Part shown: in pieces, positions 10,941-21,782 of the stretch
Numbering within the stretch: position 1 is the stretch's first letter
How the letters are laid out: every line of letters starts with the position of its first letter
The notes under the pieces: generated by a model
What the model was told of the DNA's origin: nothing
The model's input: only the letters and a program-made list of their open reading frames with translations
Databases searched by the model: none
Made by a program: the position numbers and the translations under genes
Assembly (NCBI GenBank): GCA_051294375.1
Contig: CM119269.1
Location: forward strand, 62,001 to 126,000
Direction of reading: 5' to 3'
Length of the DNA stretch: 64,000 bases
Origin: Paraspadella gotoi
Taxonomy: Eukaryota > Chaetognatha

Positions 10941-11539
10941 AAAGTTTTTAGCAGTTTTTATTTTTGAGAAAAAAGAAAATCAGAGATTAAATATTTTATT
11001 TCATTTTTAAGTTTAGATGTAAAAGTATAAAAATGTAGACAAAACGTTGAGCTGGTAGAGAACGACCAAATTTGAGTAGTTTAATTAAGATTGGCGGGAA
11101 TGAACAGAGGCCAGATCTGGCAAAGAGAGTTCTGCCACGCCCAAAAACCAGTTTGCTTTGGGTCGTACTCATCCCTAAGAGAACAGTTCCAGAATAGCAT
11201 TGTTCTGGTCTGGTCTGGTCAATGAGCCACCGGGAGAAATTAGAGCAAAGTCTACTAAAAAATTGATTAGACTAGAAATTGACATCTGGTCAAAACCGTT
11301 ACATTAAAATTAATATCTTTCTTTTCTTCTCCTGAAAAGAGGATAAGAGTCAGTGACTGATCACAATGACTTTTTAAAAAGAAGCGACATCGCGGATCCA
11401 ATATCTAAATCACTGAGGCTCATTTGTGACATTTGTGAAAGAATCAGATGCTGCGGTGATAGAAGGAACATGTCATCAACTGTTAAAAGATGACATCGTG
11501 GTGACAAAGAAAACGATAAAGATTATCATAACGACAATG

Positions 11540-11735
11540 AAGACGACAACGAAAACGACAAACACGAGGATAACAGTGAAGATGACAACGACGAAGGCGA
11601 CGACGATATAAACGACGACGACGAGGACGCAACCCAACGCAATGAAGATGACGACGACGACGACGACGACGACGACGAGCGACGACGACGCGAAACGAAG
11701 ACGACGACGACGACGACGACGAGCGTCGAGCGTCG
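11540..11735. repeat. (GAC)n / (GACAAC)n imperfect trinucleotide tract
   Basis: GAC-type triplets with AAC, AAG and GAG variants. The minus strand reads as a valine-rich hydrophobic frame and the plus strand as Thr/Asp/Arg-rich frames. Neither has supporting context. Confidence 0.8.
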
Positions 11736-11941
11736 AGCCATCTTCTCGTTTCTGAAAATCCTTCCTTAAAAAAGATACAGAGAGAATTCCGATGCAGAAA
11801 AACGTTTTTACTGTAAAAAAAATCGACGTCAAATTTTCTTAAATATATTTTTACCGGATATATTTTTTTTCTCGACTTATGTCATTTTTAAATATATAAA
11901 TTAATTAATGTTTTTGACTAAACAAAAAAAAGATTCATTGT

Positions 11942-12211
11942 GTGAATTGTAATAAACTTCGTTCAACTCAAATCGTGAGAATTAGTAATAATTATATGAA
12001 GATAAAAAATGCGGTCAAAGTAGGCGCCCATTCCACTCTGTCTCTCTCTGCCAACGACGTGACCCTTTGCAATTTAGAATTTCGACCAAGGCTGCTGCTG
12101 CTTCTGCCGCCGTTGCTGGTCTGCTGCCGTCGCCGCTGCTGGTCTGCTCCCGCCGCCTCAGAGTTTGACCCGAACGTGACTCTTATGCGAGAACTTTTCC
12201 GGAGATCGTGA
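11942..12211 (+). CDS. Unassigned open frame with (CTG)n leucine run
   Basis: A frame stays open to TGA near 12209 and contains VGAHSTLSLSANDVTLCNLE, a five-leucine run from CTG/CTT codons, two CTGCTGG-type repeats and EFDPNVTLMRELFRRS. The VTLCNL segment is loosely like the B strand of an Ig fold, but the pattern does not continue. Treat as unproven. Confidence 0.15.
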   Translation: MNCNKLRSTQIVRISNNYMKIKNAVKVGAHSTLSLSANDVTLCNLEFRPRLLLLLPPLLVCCRRRCWSAPAASEFDPNVTLMRELFRRS

Positions 12212-12233
12212 TTGGGCCCACGATTGTGGGGAA

Positions 12234-12324
12234 AAGACCACGAGACCACAAGACCACCAAACCACAGAACACAAGACCACCCAACCACTAGACCACAAGA
12301 CCATCAAACCACAGAATACAAGAC
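12234..12324. repeat. GACCACAAG-type minisatellite
   Basis: Words of the type GACCACAAGACCACCAAACC recur with a 47-base spacing (12244 and 12291), with smaller 8-base internal periodicity. Confidence 0.75.
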
Positions 12325-12399
12325 TTTTGGGTGTCGATTTTTATATTATTTTTTTTCCTACTTTTATATAAATATTTGTCTTTTTGTCGTTTTTTTTTC

Positions 12400-13100
12400 T
12401 TTTTCTTTTTACTCTTATTTTCTAATCTTCTTCTTATTTTTATTCCCTATTTCTTCCATGTTTCCTTTTTTCTTTCCTCCTTTTCTTTTCTTTTTTCTTT
12501 CCTCCTTTTCTTTTTTCTTGCCTCCTTTTTTCTTTTTTCTTTTCTCCTTTTCTTTTCTTTTTTCTTTCCTCCTTTTTTCCGCTTTTCTCCCACGCCCTTT
12601 TTTATTTCCTCCATCTTTCCTTTTCCGTCGACCTTGACTCACTCTCGATTCTCGCCGAAAATCCTTCATTCCTTCGCACTCTCCTCTTTCCTTCTCTTTC
12701 CTCTTCTTTCCTCCACTTTCCTCCTCTTTCCTTCTCTTTCCTCCACTTTCCTTCTCTTTCCACCTCTTTCCTCTTCTTTCCTTCTCTTCCCTCCACTTTC
12801 CTTCTCTTTCCTCCACTTTCCTCCTATTTCCTCCACTTTCTTTCTCTTTCCTCCTCTTTCCTCCACTTTCCTTCTCTTTCCTCCACTTTCCTCCATTTTC
12901 CTCCTCTTTCCTTCTCTTTCCTCCACTTCCTCTATTTCGTTCCTCCCAGTACCTTCACCATTTTTCATCCCTTTCTTCCATCTAGTTCCAGTTCCTCCAC
13001 TTTCTTTTCTCCTCTTCCTCCTATTTTTTCCCTATTTCTCTTCTTTCCTTCCCAGTTCCTTTCCTTTCCTCCCTCCCTTTTCTTCTACTTCCTCCACCTT
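12400..13100. repeat. Pyrimidine tract with CTTTCCTCCACTTTCCT minisatellite
   Basis: Almost pure C/T. From about 12670 to 12940 a unit of CTTTCCTCCA/CTTTCCTTCT words repeats in tandem. Long frames through it in all phases are compositional. Confidence 0.85.
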
Positions 13101-13307
13101 CTCCGCTTCGCTTCGTGGCAACTTTTTTCCTGCTCAGTCACGTGACCTCAACGCAAATCATTTTCCTTTTAGGGATGTTTTTCCTTTTTTCCTCCATTTT
13201 CCTTTATTTTTCTTCCTTTTTTTCCCTTTTTTTAAATTTTTTTTCCTAATGTTTGCATCTCTCTTCTTCCCTGGAAATCAACGGAATCTCTTCCATTTTT
13301 GGGTTTT

Positions 13308-13592
13308 NNNNNNNNNNNNNNNNNNNNNNNNNNNNNNNNNNNNNNNNNNNNNNNNNNNNNNNNNNNNNNNNNNNNNNNNNNNNNNNNNNNNNNNNNNNNN
13401 NNNNNNNNNNNNNNNNNNNNNNNNNNNNNNNNNNNNNNNNNNNNNNNNNNNNNNNNNNNNNNNNNNNNNNNNNNNNNNNNNNNNNNNNNNNNNNNNNNNN
13501 NNNNNNNNNNNNNNNNNNNNNNNNNNNNNNNNNNNNNNNNNNNNNNNNNNNNNNNNNNNNNNNNNNNNNNNNNNNNNNNNNNNNNNNNNNNN
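13308..13592. other. Assembly gap, 285 N
   Basis: Continuous N, followed by a second gap of 10 N at 13696-13705 and a pure (TC)n run to 13732. Confidence 0.99.
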
Positions 13593-13949
13593 TTTCTCAC
13601 TCTCTCTCTATCGATCTGTGCCGGAGTGAACTAACGCAATGCCCGACGACACTTCTCGCGTTAAATACTTTTCTCTCCGTCAATTCTTTCCTTTTNNNNN
13701 NNNNNTCTCTCTCTCTCTCTCTCTCTCTCTCTTAAGCCTCTTCCACACACTTCCCAAAACTGATTGACAAAATCTGTCCACTTTTCTCAACCAGAAATTT
13801 TCTCAAAGAAAATTTCCGCTTTCGCTTTTCGGTTCAATGTTTAATAACGCCGAAGTTTATTTAATTCAAATATTAATTTATACTATAGACGATGTAACTT
13901 TTTTTTATTCATTAAGTAAGGGAAACATCTTTCTGTTGTTTTTTTTTTT

Positions 13950-14516
13950 NNNNNNNNNNNNNNNNNNNNNNNNNNNNNNNNNNNNNNNNNNNNNNNNNNN
14001 NNNNNNNNNNNNNNNNNNNNNNNNNNNNNNNNNNNNNNNNNNNNNNNNNNNNNNNNNNNNNNNNNNNNNNNNNNNNNNNNNNNNNNNNNNNNNNNNNNNN
14101 NNNNNNNNNNNNNNNNNNNNNNNNNNNNNNNNNNNNNNNNNNNNNNNNNNNNNNNNNNNNNNNNNNNNNNNNNNNNNNNNNNNNNNNNNNNNNNNNNNNN
14201 NNNNNNNNNNNNNNNNNNNNNNNNNNNNNNNNNNNNNNNNNNNNNNNNNNNNNNNNNNNNNNNNNNNNNNNNNNNNNNNNNNNNNNNNNNNNNNNNNNNN
14301 NNNNNNNNNNNNNNNNNNNNNNNNNNNNNNNNNNNNNNNNNNNNNNNNNNNNNNNNNNNNNNNNNNNNNNNNNNNNNNNNNNNNNNNNNNNNNNNNNNNN
14401 NNNNNNNNNNNNNNNNNNNNNNNNNNNNNNNNNNNNNNNNNNNNNNNNNNNNNNNNNNNNNNNNNNNNNNNNNNNNNNNNNNNNNNNNNNNNNNNNNNNN
14501 NNNNNNNNNNNNNNNN
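13950..14516. other. Assembly gap, 567 N
   Basis: Continuous N between a T run and a pure (GA)n run (14517-14549). The gap probably lies in a microsatellite. Confidence 0.99.
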
Positions 14517-14549
<33 letters not shown>

Positions 14550-14552
<3 letters not shown>

Positions 14553-14890
14553 ATATCTAAGGTTTTTATAATTTCAGCCCTTTCATCTCTTTCAAGAAAA
14601 AGTTTGTTTTTTTGAAGTTTCTATTATGACCCAAAAATGCCTAAAAATAAAGGATTGTCATTCGTCAAAATATCATTTTTCAAAAAACCAAAATTTTGAC
14701 GGGAATATTTAAAATTGATTATAAATTTTCCGTGTTTTCACAAATTAAATTGACTTTTTAATCATTAAAATATACTATTCTAGAACTAAAAAAATTATTT
14801 CCATGTAATTTTAAAAATTGAATGAATTAAATATAATTTTTTTGCATCGATTTTCAACGAACAAAACTTCCTTTTGCGGGAATCGACGAA
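14550..14890. other. AT-rich DNA, nothing recognised
   Basis: No splice-like or coding features that I can support. Confidence 0.5.
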
Positions 14891-14896
14891 AATAGA

Positions 14897-15150
14897 AAAG
14901 AAGAGAAGAAAAGAGAAGAGAAGAGAAGAGAAGAGAAGAGAAGAGAAGAGAAGAGAAGAGAAGAGAAGAGAAGAGAAGAGAAGAGAAGAGAAGAGAAAAG
15001 AAGAGAAGAGAAACAAAAAGAAGAGAAGAGAAGAAAAGAGAAGACAAAAGAAGATAAGAAGAATAAAAAAGAAGAGAAAAGAAGAAAAGAAAAAATAGAA
15101 AGAAAAGAAAAGAAAAGAAAAGAAAAGAAAAGAAAAGAAAAGAAAAGAAA
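14897..15150. repeat. (GAAGA)n then (GAAAA)n microsatellite
   Basis: AAGAG units give way to AAAAG units at about 15100. Confidence 0.95.
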
Positions 15151-15373
15151 AGGAAGAATTTCGCCAAAATCACCCCTTGCATATCTGACTCTATCAATTG
15201 TGACTTGTGATTCGGTCGCTCGTTGAGTAAAGACATCAGTGACTTCACGGTCAATCGCATTGGGGATGTGAAAACCCTCATGCCTGGTTCCAAGCCCAGG
15301 ACCCGTTCACTGACGACCAGGGCACAGATATTATATTATATTACTTTAGCCCACTTAGAGTTTTAGTCAAAGA

Positions 15374-15457
15374 AGAATAGAATAGAATAGAATAGAATAG
15401 AATAGAATAGAATAGAATAGAATAGAATAGAATAGAATAGAATAGAATAGAATAGAA
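15374..15457. repeat. (GAATA)n microsatellite
   Basis: About seventeen uninterrupted five-base units. Confidence 0.95.
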
Positions 15458-15931
15458 TCGAAAATGCACCTGCAACTGGGAATTTCAGTTTTTGAGCGTT
15501 GGCGTTGTTGTTGTCTTGTTGTTGTTGTCCTGTTGTCGTTGTTGTCGTTGACAAATAGGTCGTCGTCGTCGTCGTCGTCATTTTCTCTTTGTCTTTTTTG
15601 GCCTAAAAAATCGACGAAGCAAAAAAATAATTATTTTTTTCTATCTTTTTTAAAAATTTTGTCCTAAAAATTAAAATTGTCATACTTTATAGAATAATAT
15701 TTTATAATATATACTTATATAGTACGTCTTTCACTCAAAAAATTATCAACTTTTTTTTATAAATAAATTTATTTTTATCGTCAGTGATTTATAATTTGAT
15801 GAAAAATTAAAACTTGAAAAACGTTTGAATCGCTACGCGAGGGCAAATTAACTAAATAACTTATAAGAGGCGGATGGGAGAGCTTTCTTGTTGTTGTCGT
15901 TGACATTTTGAAAGTTTGGTCGTTCAAAAAC

Positions 15932-15967
<36 letters not shown>

Positions 15968-16180
15968 AGAGAGAGAGAAGAAAGAGAGTAGAGAGAGAAG
16001 ACGAAAAACACTTAGATAACCTTTAGCCAAATATAATTAGCCGAAAAACTATTGTTATTTCAGCTGCGTCTTGACTCTTGAGGAAACTTAAGTTGAAGTG
16101 AAGTTGAAATGACGACGATTCTGATTTTGATATTTGCATTTTGCATCTAATTATGCTTCTCTCTCTCACTTTTTATCCAG
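15458..16180. other. Non-coding DNA with GTTG/GTC and GA tracts
   Basis: (GTT)n/(GTC)n words at 15500-15582 and a degenerate (GA)n at 15929-15998. Hydrophobic frames in the first tract are unsupported. Confidence 0.5.
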
Positions 16181-16188
16181 CTATCTAA

Positions 16189-16261
<73 letters not shown>

Positions 16262-16275
16262 GGTCCGTCTGTTTG

Positions 16276-16334
<59 letters not shown>

Positions 16335-16335
16335 C
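16181..16335. repeat. (CTAT)n microsatellite
   Basis: Two long CTAT arrays separated by CGGTCCGTCTGTTTGT at 16261-16276. Confidence 0.95.
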
Positions 16336-16617
16336 TCCCTCCCTCCCTCTCTCCCTCTCATCTAACTGTTTTGATCTTGTTTTGTTTTTGTTTCTCGGCC
16401 TAACAAAAGGGAAAGACTTCAGAGGATAAGATTCGTTGGTCAAAAAGCGACGACAAATATAGGGCGACAACAACAACAACAACGAAGATTCTCCCTTTAA
16501 CTCACCCACGAACTCACCCACAGAAAATTCTATCGTGACTCAAATGGAATAAAAGATTTTTTTTTTACGAATGACTAAGAAATTAAGACGAATTTTCTCT
16601 AATCGCTGCTAATTAAT

Positions 16618-16725
16618 ACGTCGTCGTCGTTGTCTTCGTCGTCGTTGTCGTTGTTGTCATCGCCGAAGTCCTTGTCGTCGTTTTAGTCGTCGTCGTCTTT
16701 ATCGTCGTGTTTGTCGTCATCAGCA
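16618..16725. repeat. Imperfect (GTC)n tract
   Basis: GTC/GTT/ATC/TTC triplets. One frame is an almost unbroken valine-rich hydrophobic stretch that continues to ISNILQPLTSLLLMATDG before a stop. There is no splice or start context, so it is not called as a gene. Confidence 0.8.
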
Positions 16726-16860
16726 ACATCCTTCAGCCATTAACGTCTTTATTGCTGATGGCGACTGATGGTGTCCAAAGTTCAAGTTTCATGTTGAAAT
16801 TAATAAAAACTGTAACATAGTGATTTAAAGCTGCTATGCTATTATCTTGTTAGAGTGATG

Positions 16861-17010
16861 GAGGCCTTAAACCAGCAAAGCCTGTCCAAAGCCCTTTGTG
16901 ATCGCCTTTCGTCACCGCTACCCAGGGATTGAACCCGAGACTGACGATTAAGACAAGGTGACTTTGCCCTTTCAGCCATTGAGACAAAGAAACAAGGCCG
17001 AAGGGCGAAG
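16861..17010 (-). mobile_element. tRNA-derived SINE-like unit
   Basis: On the minus strand a pol III A-box-like TGGCTGAAAGGGC (16966-16978) is followed 30 bases later by a B-box-like GGGTTCAATCCC (16925-16936), the spacing and order of a tRNA head. The cloverleaf is not intact enough to call a tRNA gene, so a tRNA-derived SINE or tRNA relic is the best reading. An (ATTAT)n array starts 30 bp further along the plus strand. Confidence 0.5.
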
Positions 17011-17047
17011 GAGGTTAAGCGATTGAGAGGGAAACGTTTTTACAATT

Positions 17048-17136
17048 CATATTATATTATATTATATTACATTATATTACATTATATTATATTATATTAC
17101 ATTATATTATATTATATTATATTATATTATATTTTA
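17048..17136. repeat. (ATTAT)n microsatellite
   Basis: Tandem ATTAT with occasional ATTAC units. A shorter array of the same motif lies at 17384-17400. Confidence 0.95.
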
Positions 17137-17385
17137 GTGGTATATTCAAGCCGCCTCACGTCCGCCACCGTTCAATACCATTAGCTCAGAGGGGGAACAC
17201 ACCATCCCAGGCGTAGTATTCCATCCACAGTCCTAACGACTTCCCTCTGCGTTGGCAAAGCGAGACCGTCCTAGGGTAACCGCGCAAGTGACTGGAGGCG
17301 TTACTGAGGGTCGGAGGCCCACAAAGTCAAAAGTGAGATGCCCCATCCCAATGGGCATCACAGGCAACCCGACTGTTGCCATAAT
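17137..17385. repeat. Unclassified GC-richer unit between two ATTAT arrays
   Basis: A 250-bp block bounded on both sides by ATTAT repeats, as expected of a short retroposed unit. It contains TTAGCTCAGAGGGG, which resembles a tRNA A box. No matching B box was found, so a SINE identity is only a suggestion. Confidence 0.25.
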
Positions 17386-17690
17386 ATTATATTATATTCT
17401 ATTCATTTTATATCACTTCAATGATAGACAAACCAAACATTCTGGGTCTGGACTGGAGATTGGACTCGGAGAGAGTCTTGATTGAACCCTTACAAGGTCC
17501 AGCTATGTCGAAAGATAACTCATTTATTACATCAGAAGATAATTTGTATATTACAGTACTACTACAATTATTCGTAGTAGTACTAGTAGTATTAGTTGTA
17601 GTATATGTTTCCTTCCTTCCTTTCTCGTCTAATCCAGATTAACAATCGGATGGATTAAGCTGAGATTATTGAAGGATTAAATCATCACTG

Positions 17691-17894
17691 GTGACTTTTT
17701 CTCTTGCCTTCAGGTTTTTATTTCAAGTTGACGTTTGGTTCACTGCCGCTGCAGGAAAATGCAATGGCCTATTTCGTATCTTTGTCAGTCAGTCAGTCTT
17801 TGTCCGAGTCTCTTCGTCGTCTTTTAATCTTTATATGCGTTGGAGAATAAATGAATCTGGATCTGAATCTCGTCCCGTTTATAAATTAATCTGA
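17691..17894 (+). CDS. Unassigned open frame after a splice-acceptor-like site
   Basis: TTTTCTCTTGCCTTCAG ends at 17713. All three frames after it are open for some distance: one reads FQVDVWFTAAAGKCNGLFRI and stops at 17894, another KLTFGSLPLQENAMAYFVSL and stops near 17850. Without a donor or homology I cannot choose between them. The triplets GAATCTGGATCTGAATCTCG repeat at the end. Confidence 0.15.
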   Translation: MTFSLAFRFLFQVDVWFTAAAGKCNGLFRIFVSQSVFVRVSSSSFNLYMRWRINESGSESRPVYKLI

Positions 17895-17966
17895 ATCTGA
17901 ATCTCGTCCCGTTTATTTGCCACAATCTTATCTTTTCCTCTTCCTTTTTTTCATCTTTATTTTCCA

Positions 17967-17967
<1 letters not shown>

Positions 17968-18000
<33 letters not shown>

Positions 18001-18009
18001 CTCGTCGTC
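17968..18009. repeat. (GTC)n microsatellite
   Basis: Eleven GTC units, then CTCGTCGTC. A second, longer (GTC)n array lies at 18329-18378 and a (GTT)n array at about 18434-18470. Flanking frames are poly Val/Ser/Arg. Confidence 0.95.
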
Positions 18010-18182
18010 TGTCAATTTTATCCAGTCATATCTGCTGCTGCTAGAACGAAAATGTTCCTATTATTGTTCTTATTTTCGTTGTTGTTGTTGTAAATGTTGT
18101 TTCGCTAATTTATTTAATTTTAGGGAAGATTAAATATAAACATCCAAAGTATCAACATCTACTTTAAATAACCTTTCCAAGA

Positions 18183-18226
<44 letters not shown>

Positions 18227-18326
18227 ACTGCACTCCTCTTTCTCACTCTCTGTTTCTTTTTCATCTTATCTTATCTCTGCTTCTTTTTCATTTCCAATAT
18301 TAAAGATAACGCAGTTATCAATATCT

Positions 18327-18373
<47 letters not shown>

Positions 18374-18671
18374 GTCGTTTTCTCTTTAATTTACGATTAT
18401 TACTTTTCATCGACGTTGGTTTTCTACATTTTTGTTGTTGTTTTTTGTTGTTGTTGTTGTTGTTGTTGTATTTTTTCACTTTCTTATTGTCAATTGTCTT
18501 TCAACTTTCCCACCCTTTTTAATCCCCTTTTTCCAAAATTTCCTCTCCTTTTCTTTCAATTTTATCTCCTTTTCTTTCACCTTTCCTCTTCTTTCCAGAT
18601 TTCCTCCTAACTTGGAATCTCCACCTAAAAAATCTTCACTCCATTTAAACACGCCATCTCACGTCGAACGG

Positions 18672-19237
18672 NNNNNNNNNNNNNNNNNNNNNNNNNNNNN
18701 NNNNNNNNNNNNNNNNNNNNNNNNNNNNNNNNNNNNNNNNNNNNNNNNNNNNNNNNNNNNNNNNNNNNNNNNNNNNNNNNNNNNNNNNNNNNNNNNNNNN
18801 NNNNNNNNNNNNNNNNNNNNNNNNNNNNNNNNNNNNNNNNNNNNNNNNNNNNNNNNNNNNNNNNNNNNNNNNNNNNNNNNNNNNNNNNNNNNNNNNNNNN
18901 NNNNNNNNNNNNNNNNNNNNNNNNNNNNNNNNNNNNNNNNNNNNNNNNNNNNNNNNNNNNNNNNNNNNNNNNNNNNNNNNNNNNNNNNNNNNNNNNNNNN
19001 NNNNNNNNNNNNNNNNNNNNNNNNNNNNNNNNNNNNNNNNNNNNNNNNNNNNNNNNNNNNNNNNNNNNNNNNNNNNNNNNNNNNNNNNNNNNNNNNNNNN
19101 NNNNNNNNNNNNNNNNNNNNNNNNNNNNNNNNNNNNNNNNNNNNNNNNNNNNNNNNNNNNNNNNNNNNNNNNNNNNNNNNNNNNNNNNNNNNNNNNNNNN
19201 NNNNNNNNNNNNNNNNNNNNNNNNNNNNNNNNNNNNN
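18672..19237. other. Assembly gap, 566 N
   Basis: Continuous N ending in a (GA)n run (19238-19270). Confidence 0.99.
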
Positions 19238-19272
<35 letters not shown>

Positions 19273-19491
19273 CTTTTGTTCTCAACTATTTTCGTCACAT
19301 CAACAACGACAAACTTAATAAGAAGAAATAAAAACAGAGGATAAACCGATAAACGATAATTATCATTTCCAAATCGGGAAAATATAAAACTGGATTTTAA
19401 ATCAGGTTTAAAAAATTTTAAAAAATTTAAATAAATTTGGAAAAAAAAAACGTGAAAAATCTTCTCTTTGTCAACGACTTAATAGGAATCT

Positions 19492-19523
<32 letters not shown>

Positions 19524-19640
19524 TTCGGCGTCGGCGTCATCTTAATCGGCCTCGGCGTCGTTTACGCGTGGCTTCCCTCTCGCGGCGGAAAAACGAAACG
19601 ACGACAAGCAGAAGGAACTGAGAAGAAAAAAAAGAAAAGA
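19238..19640 (+). repeat. Local duplication, unit A (carries candidate transmembrane exon)
   Basis: From the (GA)n run through CTCTTTTGTT, TCGTCACATCAACAACGAC, CCGATAAACGATAA and the (GTC)n array to AAGCAGAAGGAACTGAG, this segment recurs at 20400-20812 with scattered one-base indels. The two units are about 1.18 kb apart and separated by unrelated sequence and a degenerate GA tract. Confidence 0.8.
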
Positions 19641-19751
19641 GATCGGCTCTTCGCTGAGTTTCTCTCAACTCGAATTCTCCAGAGTATTTCCGCGCGCGAA
19701 TTCTCTGTGCGGGCGGATTTCGCGGGTCATCCGGAAGGGGTGCGAGACTAG
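19437..19751 (+). CDS. Candidate transmembrane/juxtamembrane exon with polyvaline helix
   Basis: The open frame reads KNLLFVNDLIGIF, ten valines encoded by (GTC)10, then FGVGVILIGLGVVYAWL, then a strongly basic PSRGGKTKRRQAEGTEKKKK segment, and ends at TAG 19749-19751. This is the layout of a single-pass helix (about residues 17-45) with a basic stop-transfer tail. Codons after the repeat are almost all G/C-ending, unlike the AT-rich surroundings, which favours real coding. A possible acceptor is CGACTTAATAG just before GAATCTTC (19483). I cannot place a donor. It may be the membrane exon of an upstream Ig-type receptor, since the Ig array downstream also has a polyvaline membrane exon, but no Ig exon is seen upstream. 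The copy at 20.6 kb is frameshifted. Confidence 0.4.
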
Positions 19752-20110
19752 GGACTGAAGACTGGACCTGAGACTGGGACTGGAGACGAGGGACTGGAGA
19801 CTGTGAATCCCAGGCACAAAGATCTTCTAAATCTACAAAAATCTCAATTCGATAAAAGTTTGGGACAAAAAGTAAAAAAACTTCAATTCAAAGTTTGAAA
19901 ACAGAAAAGAAGTTATCAGACAACACAAGATAACAACACTAATGCAAAACAACTTCAAACAACGAACAACATCAACAACAACAACATCAAACAACAACAA
20001 CAACAACAACCGCGTAATTGACGTTTTAAGAAGATCAAGGATAAACGAAACGAAAAATGATAAAGAATAAAACAAGAAAAAAACAGAAAAACAAATAAGG
20101 ATTTGTGCGA
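19752..20110. other. Non-coding DNA with CAA-rich tract
   Basis: GGACTGGAGACTGG-type words at 19750-19805 and an AACAACAACATC-rich tract at 19960-20010. No gene supported. Confidence 0.5.
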
Positions 20111-20129
20111 CTTAAATCGTAAAAGGTGG

Positions 20130-20155
20130 AGAGAGAGAGAGAAGAGAGAGAGAGT

Positions 20156-20192
<37 letters not shown>

Positions 20193-20204
20193 AGAGACGA
20201 GAAG

Positions 20205-20236
<32 letters not shown>

Positions 20237-20373
20237 ACCAGGACACGAGACAGAGAGAGATAGTAAAACGGAATTTTAAGTCCGGCGTTTGGAAAAAGAG
20301 AAGAGAGATAGAGAGAGAGAGAGAGAGAGATAGAACCAGAGACAGAGAGAAAAGAGAGAGGACAGTCAGACAG

Positions 20374-20427
<54 letters not shown>

Positions 20428-20428
20428 G
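20130..20428. repeat. Degenerate (GA)n tract
   Basis: GA with many AAGAG, GAC and GATAG interruptions, leading into the second unit of the local duplication. Confidence 0.85.
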
Positions 20429-20674
20429 AGAAAGAGACTCTTTTGTTTCTCAAAACTATTTTCGTCACATCAACAACCGACAAACTTAATAAGAAGAAAT
20501 AAAAACAGAGGCTAACCGATAAACGATAAATTATCATATTCCAAATCGGGACAATATAAACTGGATTGTAAATGCAGGTTTAAAAATTTTTAAAAATTTA
20601 AAAATAAATTTGGAAAAAAACCGTGAAAAATCGTCTTTGTCAACCGACTTAATAGGAATCTTCGTCGTCGTCGT

Positions 20675-20706
<32 letters not shown>

Positions 20707-20812
20707 TTCGGCGTCGGCGTCATCTTAATCGGCTCGGCGTAACGTTTACGCGTGGCTTCCCTTCTCGCGGCGGAAAAACGAAACGAGCGACAAGCAGAAG
20801 GAACTGAGAGAA
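20400..20812 (+). pseudogene. Local duplication, unit B; frameshifted copy of the transmembrane exon
   Basis: Same content as 19238-19640, but the (GTC)n array contains an extra C (GTCCGTCG), which shifts polyvaline into polyarginine. Further single-base indels follow (AACGTTTACG, GAGCGACAAG). It is either a decayed copy or the same locus assembled twice with base errors. It ends in (GA)n with a 25-N gap at 20885-20909. Confidence 0.6.
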
Positions 20813-20829
20813 AAAAGCGGCATCTGACG

Positions 20830-20876
<47 letters not shown>

Positions 20877-20909
20877 TGAGAGACNNNNNNNNNNNNNNNN
20901 NNNNNNNNN

Positions 20910-20943
<34 letters not shown>

Positions 20944-21023
20944 GAAAATCCAGTGGAGAAACTGAATGGATTCGGAAAGAAGAAGAAATGAAGTCGAAAA
21001 TGAAGAAAGGAAGAAGAACGGGT

Positions 21024-21345
21024 GAGTGAATGAATGAATGAATGAATAAATAAATGAATGAATAAATGAAGGAATAAATGAATGAATGAATGAATGAAAG
21101 AATAAATGAATGAATGAATGAATGAATGAATAAATTATTGAATGAATGAATGAATTGATTTATGAATGAATTGATTTATGAATGAATTGATTTATGAATG
21201 AATGAATGAATTGATTTATGAATGAATGAATGAATGAATAAATGAATGAATGAATGAATAAATGAATGAATAAATTTATATATGAATGAATGAATGAATG
21301 AATGAATGAATGAATGAATCAATGAATCAATCAATGAATGAAAGG
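21024..21345. repeat. (AATG)n microsatellite
   Basis: GAATGAATGAATAAAT-type units, with ATTGATTTATGAATGA variants between 21150 and 21230. Confidence 0.95.
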
Positions 21346-21601
21346 ATGAATTATTTTATATAAAAGAATGTAAGAATGAATTTTGTGATGAATAAATTTA
21401 TGAAAGTATTTAATTAATCAGGTGAGTTTTTGAAGGAATGAATGAGTTTTTTCTTAAAATTAGAAACAATTAGCTTTTTGATTTAAGCCAAGATTGTTAC
21501 ATGTGAAATAAATTTCGATAAACAGAGATTTAAACATTTTTAAAAACGATTAAATGAAGATTAAATAAAATCGATCAAAATTTCACTTTTTTTTATTTAA
21601 G

Positions 21602-21653
21602 GTTTTGAATCTGGATTGGATTCAGAAAAGAATCTTACATCGTCGACTGTCAG
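21602..21653 (+). CDS. Possible small internal exon, 52 bp
   Basis: A pyrimidine-rich acceptor (TTTCACTTTTTTTTATTTAAG) ends at 21601 and a donor CAG/GTGATT follows at 21654. Between them one frame reads FESGLDSEKNLTSSTV and another VLNLDWIQKRILHRRLS. The donor word is the same as that of exon 1 of the Ig gene downstream. There is no other support. Confidence 0.25.
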
Positions 21654-21654
21654 G

Positions 21655-21782
21655 TGATTAAAAAAGATTAAGAAAGATTAAGAGAGATTAAGAGAGCTTA
21701 AGAAAGAATAAGAAAGATTAAGAGAGATTAAGAAAGATTAAAAAAGATGAAGACAAATTAAGAAAGATTAAAAAAGATTTAA
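21655..21782. repeat. GATTAAGAAA minisatellite (10-bp unit)
   Basis: About twelve decayed copies of AAGATTAAGA/GATTAAGAGA. Confidence 0.85.

Noticed and set aside
11476-11832. Minus-strand multi-helix valine-rich membrane protein
   Set aside because: The hydrophobic stretches come entirely from an imperfect (GAC)n tract; neither the start nor the flanks look coding.
16181-16335. CRISPR-like regular repeat array
   Set aside because: It is a simple (CTAT)n microsatellite without spacers; the genome is eukaryotic.
16925-16978. Functional tRNA gene
   Set aside because: A-box and B-box words are present, but I could not fit a complete acceptor stem and anticodon arm; a SINE or tRNA relic is the safer call.
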